A DNA stretch of 64,000 nt from an uncultured Flavobacteriaceae bacterium (lineage in GTDB: Bacteria > Bacteroidota > Bacteroidia > Flavobacteriales > Flavobacteriaceae): NCBI GenBank assembly GCA_937136455.1, contig CAKZOO010000100.1, forward strand, positions 1-64,000, given 5' to 3'. The position numbers were made by a program, and so were the translations under genes. This document shows, one piece after another, positions 63,802-64,000 of this stretch. The notes beneath the pieces are model-generated. The model searched no databases and was not told where the DNA came from. It saw only the letters and a list, made by a program, of their open reading frames with translations. The stretch's first letter is position 1; each line of letters opens with the position of its first letter.

Positions 63802-64000
63802 CAATATTTCTTAATAATCGCACTCACCGTACCTTGCACTACCTTATTACCACGAGATGTTTTATATCCTTCAGCATTCAAACGAGCAGCCATTTCTGTC
63901 TGTGTCATACTACCATTACTGTCTGAATGCATCTGTTTAACACGGTTGATTAACTCTGGATTCTGCTGAGTACGTACCTTAGACTGCTTGTGTAATCCTG
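63798..64000 (-). CDS. partial gene, C-terminal HTH-like domain
   Basis: The frame is open to the window edge on the minus strand. Its last 67 residues include RVKQMHSDSNGSMTQTEMAA, LNAEGYKTSRGNKVVQGTVS and IIKKYC. This resembles the resolvase/recombinase-type helix-turn-helix motif (A-x-x-L-N-x-x-G-x-x-T-x-R-G). A site-specific recombinase or a DNA-binding regulator is possible; the N-terminus is outside the window. Confidence 0.6.
   Translation of the reverse strand, partial: GLHKQSKVRTQQNPELINRVKQMHSDSNGSMTQTEMAARLNAEGYKTSRGNKVVQGTVSAIIKKYC

Noticed and set aside
1..64000. CRISPR arrays, insertion sequences, integrase/attachment sites
   Set aside because: No regularly spaced identical repeats, no transposase or tyrosine-recombinase motifs were found; the HTH at the right edge is too incomplete to call an integrase.

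Overview
The window is part of the genome of a large, tailed, probably virulent bacteriophage. Dense short genes with overlapping start/stop codons, long one-strand gene blocks, its own nucleotide and DNA metabolism (NrdA, NrdB, thymidylate synthase, DHFR, Dam-type methylase, DNA ligase, exonuclease, Dda/RecD-like helicase, PhoH), rIIA/rIIB-like genes, a tRNA cluster, homing endonucleases and an intron all point to a T-even/T5-like lifestyle. DNA is AT-rich. Near-perfect CRP and Fur box-like sites and ordinary sigma70 promoters suggest a gammaproteobacterial host, possibly Vibrio or a relative (inference). No capsid, tail, terminase, DNA polymerase or integrase gene is seen here, so the genome must extend beyond both ends.

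Layout. (1) 1-250, plus: end of one gene and a small membrane protein. (2) 250-14210, minus: a 3TM holin-like lysis cassette, a partly degenerate tRNA cluster (about 2.5-3.1 kb), then many small unknown genes around a NADAR-domain protein, a SLOG (DUF2493) protein, an HNH-type endonuclease and a helicase. A promoter-rich gap lies at 10.6-11.2 kb. Divergent promoters at 14.24-14.33 kb separate this block from the next. (3) 14360-53710, plus: the main metabolic block. It holds a GIY-YIG endonuclease, DUF3310, DUF1937 and PRA-PH/MazG-like genes, RdgC, a zinc-finger/HNH endonuclease, 5'-3' exonuclease, HNH protein, SleB-like cell wall hydrolase, metallophosphoesterase, TS-DHFR-Dam, intron-split nrdA, nrdB-glutaredoxin fusion, PhoH, ClpP-like protease, DNA ligase, PD-(D/E)XK-like protein, rIIA-rIIB, a secreted ClpP-like protein, a ParB-like protein and a NUMOD4/HNH endonuclease. 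It ends in a strong terminator. (4) 53.75-55.2 kb: a gene-free, repeat-rich, origin- or centromere-like region carrying AATATC repeats, ATGTAAATG repeats and five Fur box-like 19-mers. Its downstream edge has a strong promoter and a ribbon-helix-helix plus winged-helix gene pair. (5) 56.0-62.1 kb, minus: small probable early (host-takeover) genes with individual promoters. Several promoters carry CRP sites at class I or class II distances, and the transcripts share a leader motif. The block starts with a UvsE-like UV endonuclease. (6) 62.3-64 kb: a small plus-strand gene, a 600-bp gene-poor gap with more Fur-like boxes, and minus-strand genes running off the end.

The least conventional parts are the CRP-site array with the repeat/Fur-box region beside it, the intron that splits the catalytic-cysteine codon of nrdA, an endonuclease gene that seems to start at ATC, and the odd tRNA cluster. 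All family names come from reading motifs by eye; no database search was possible.
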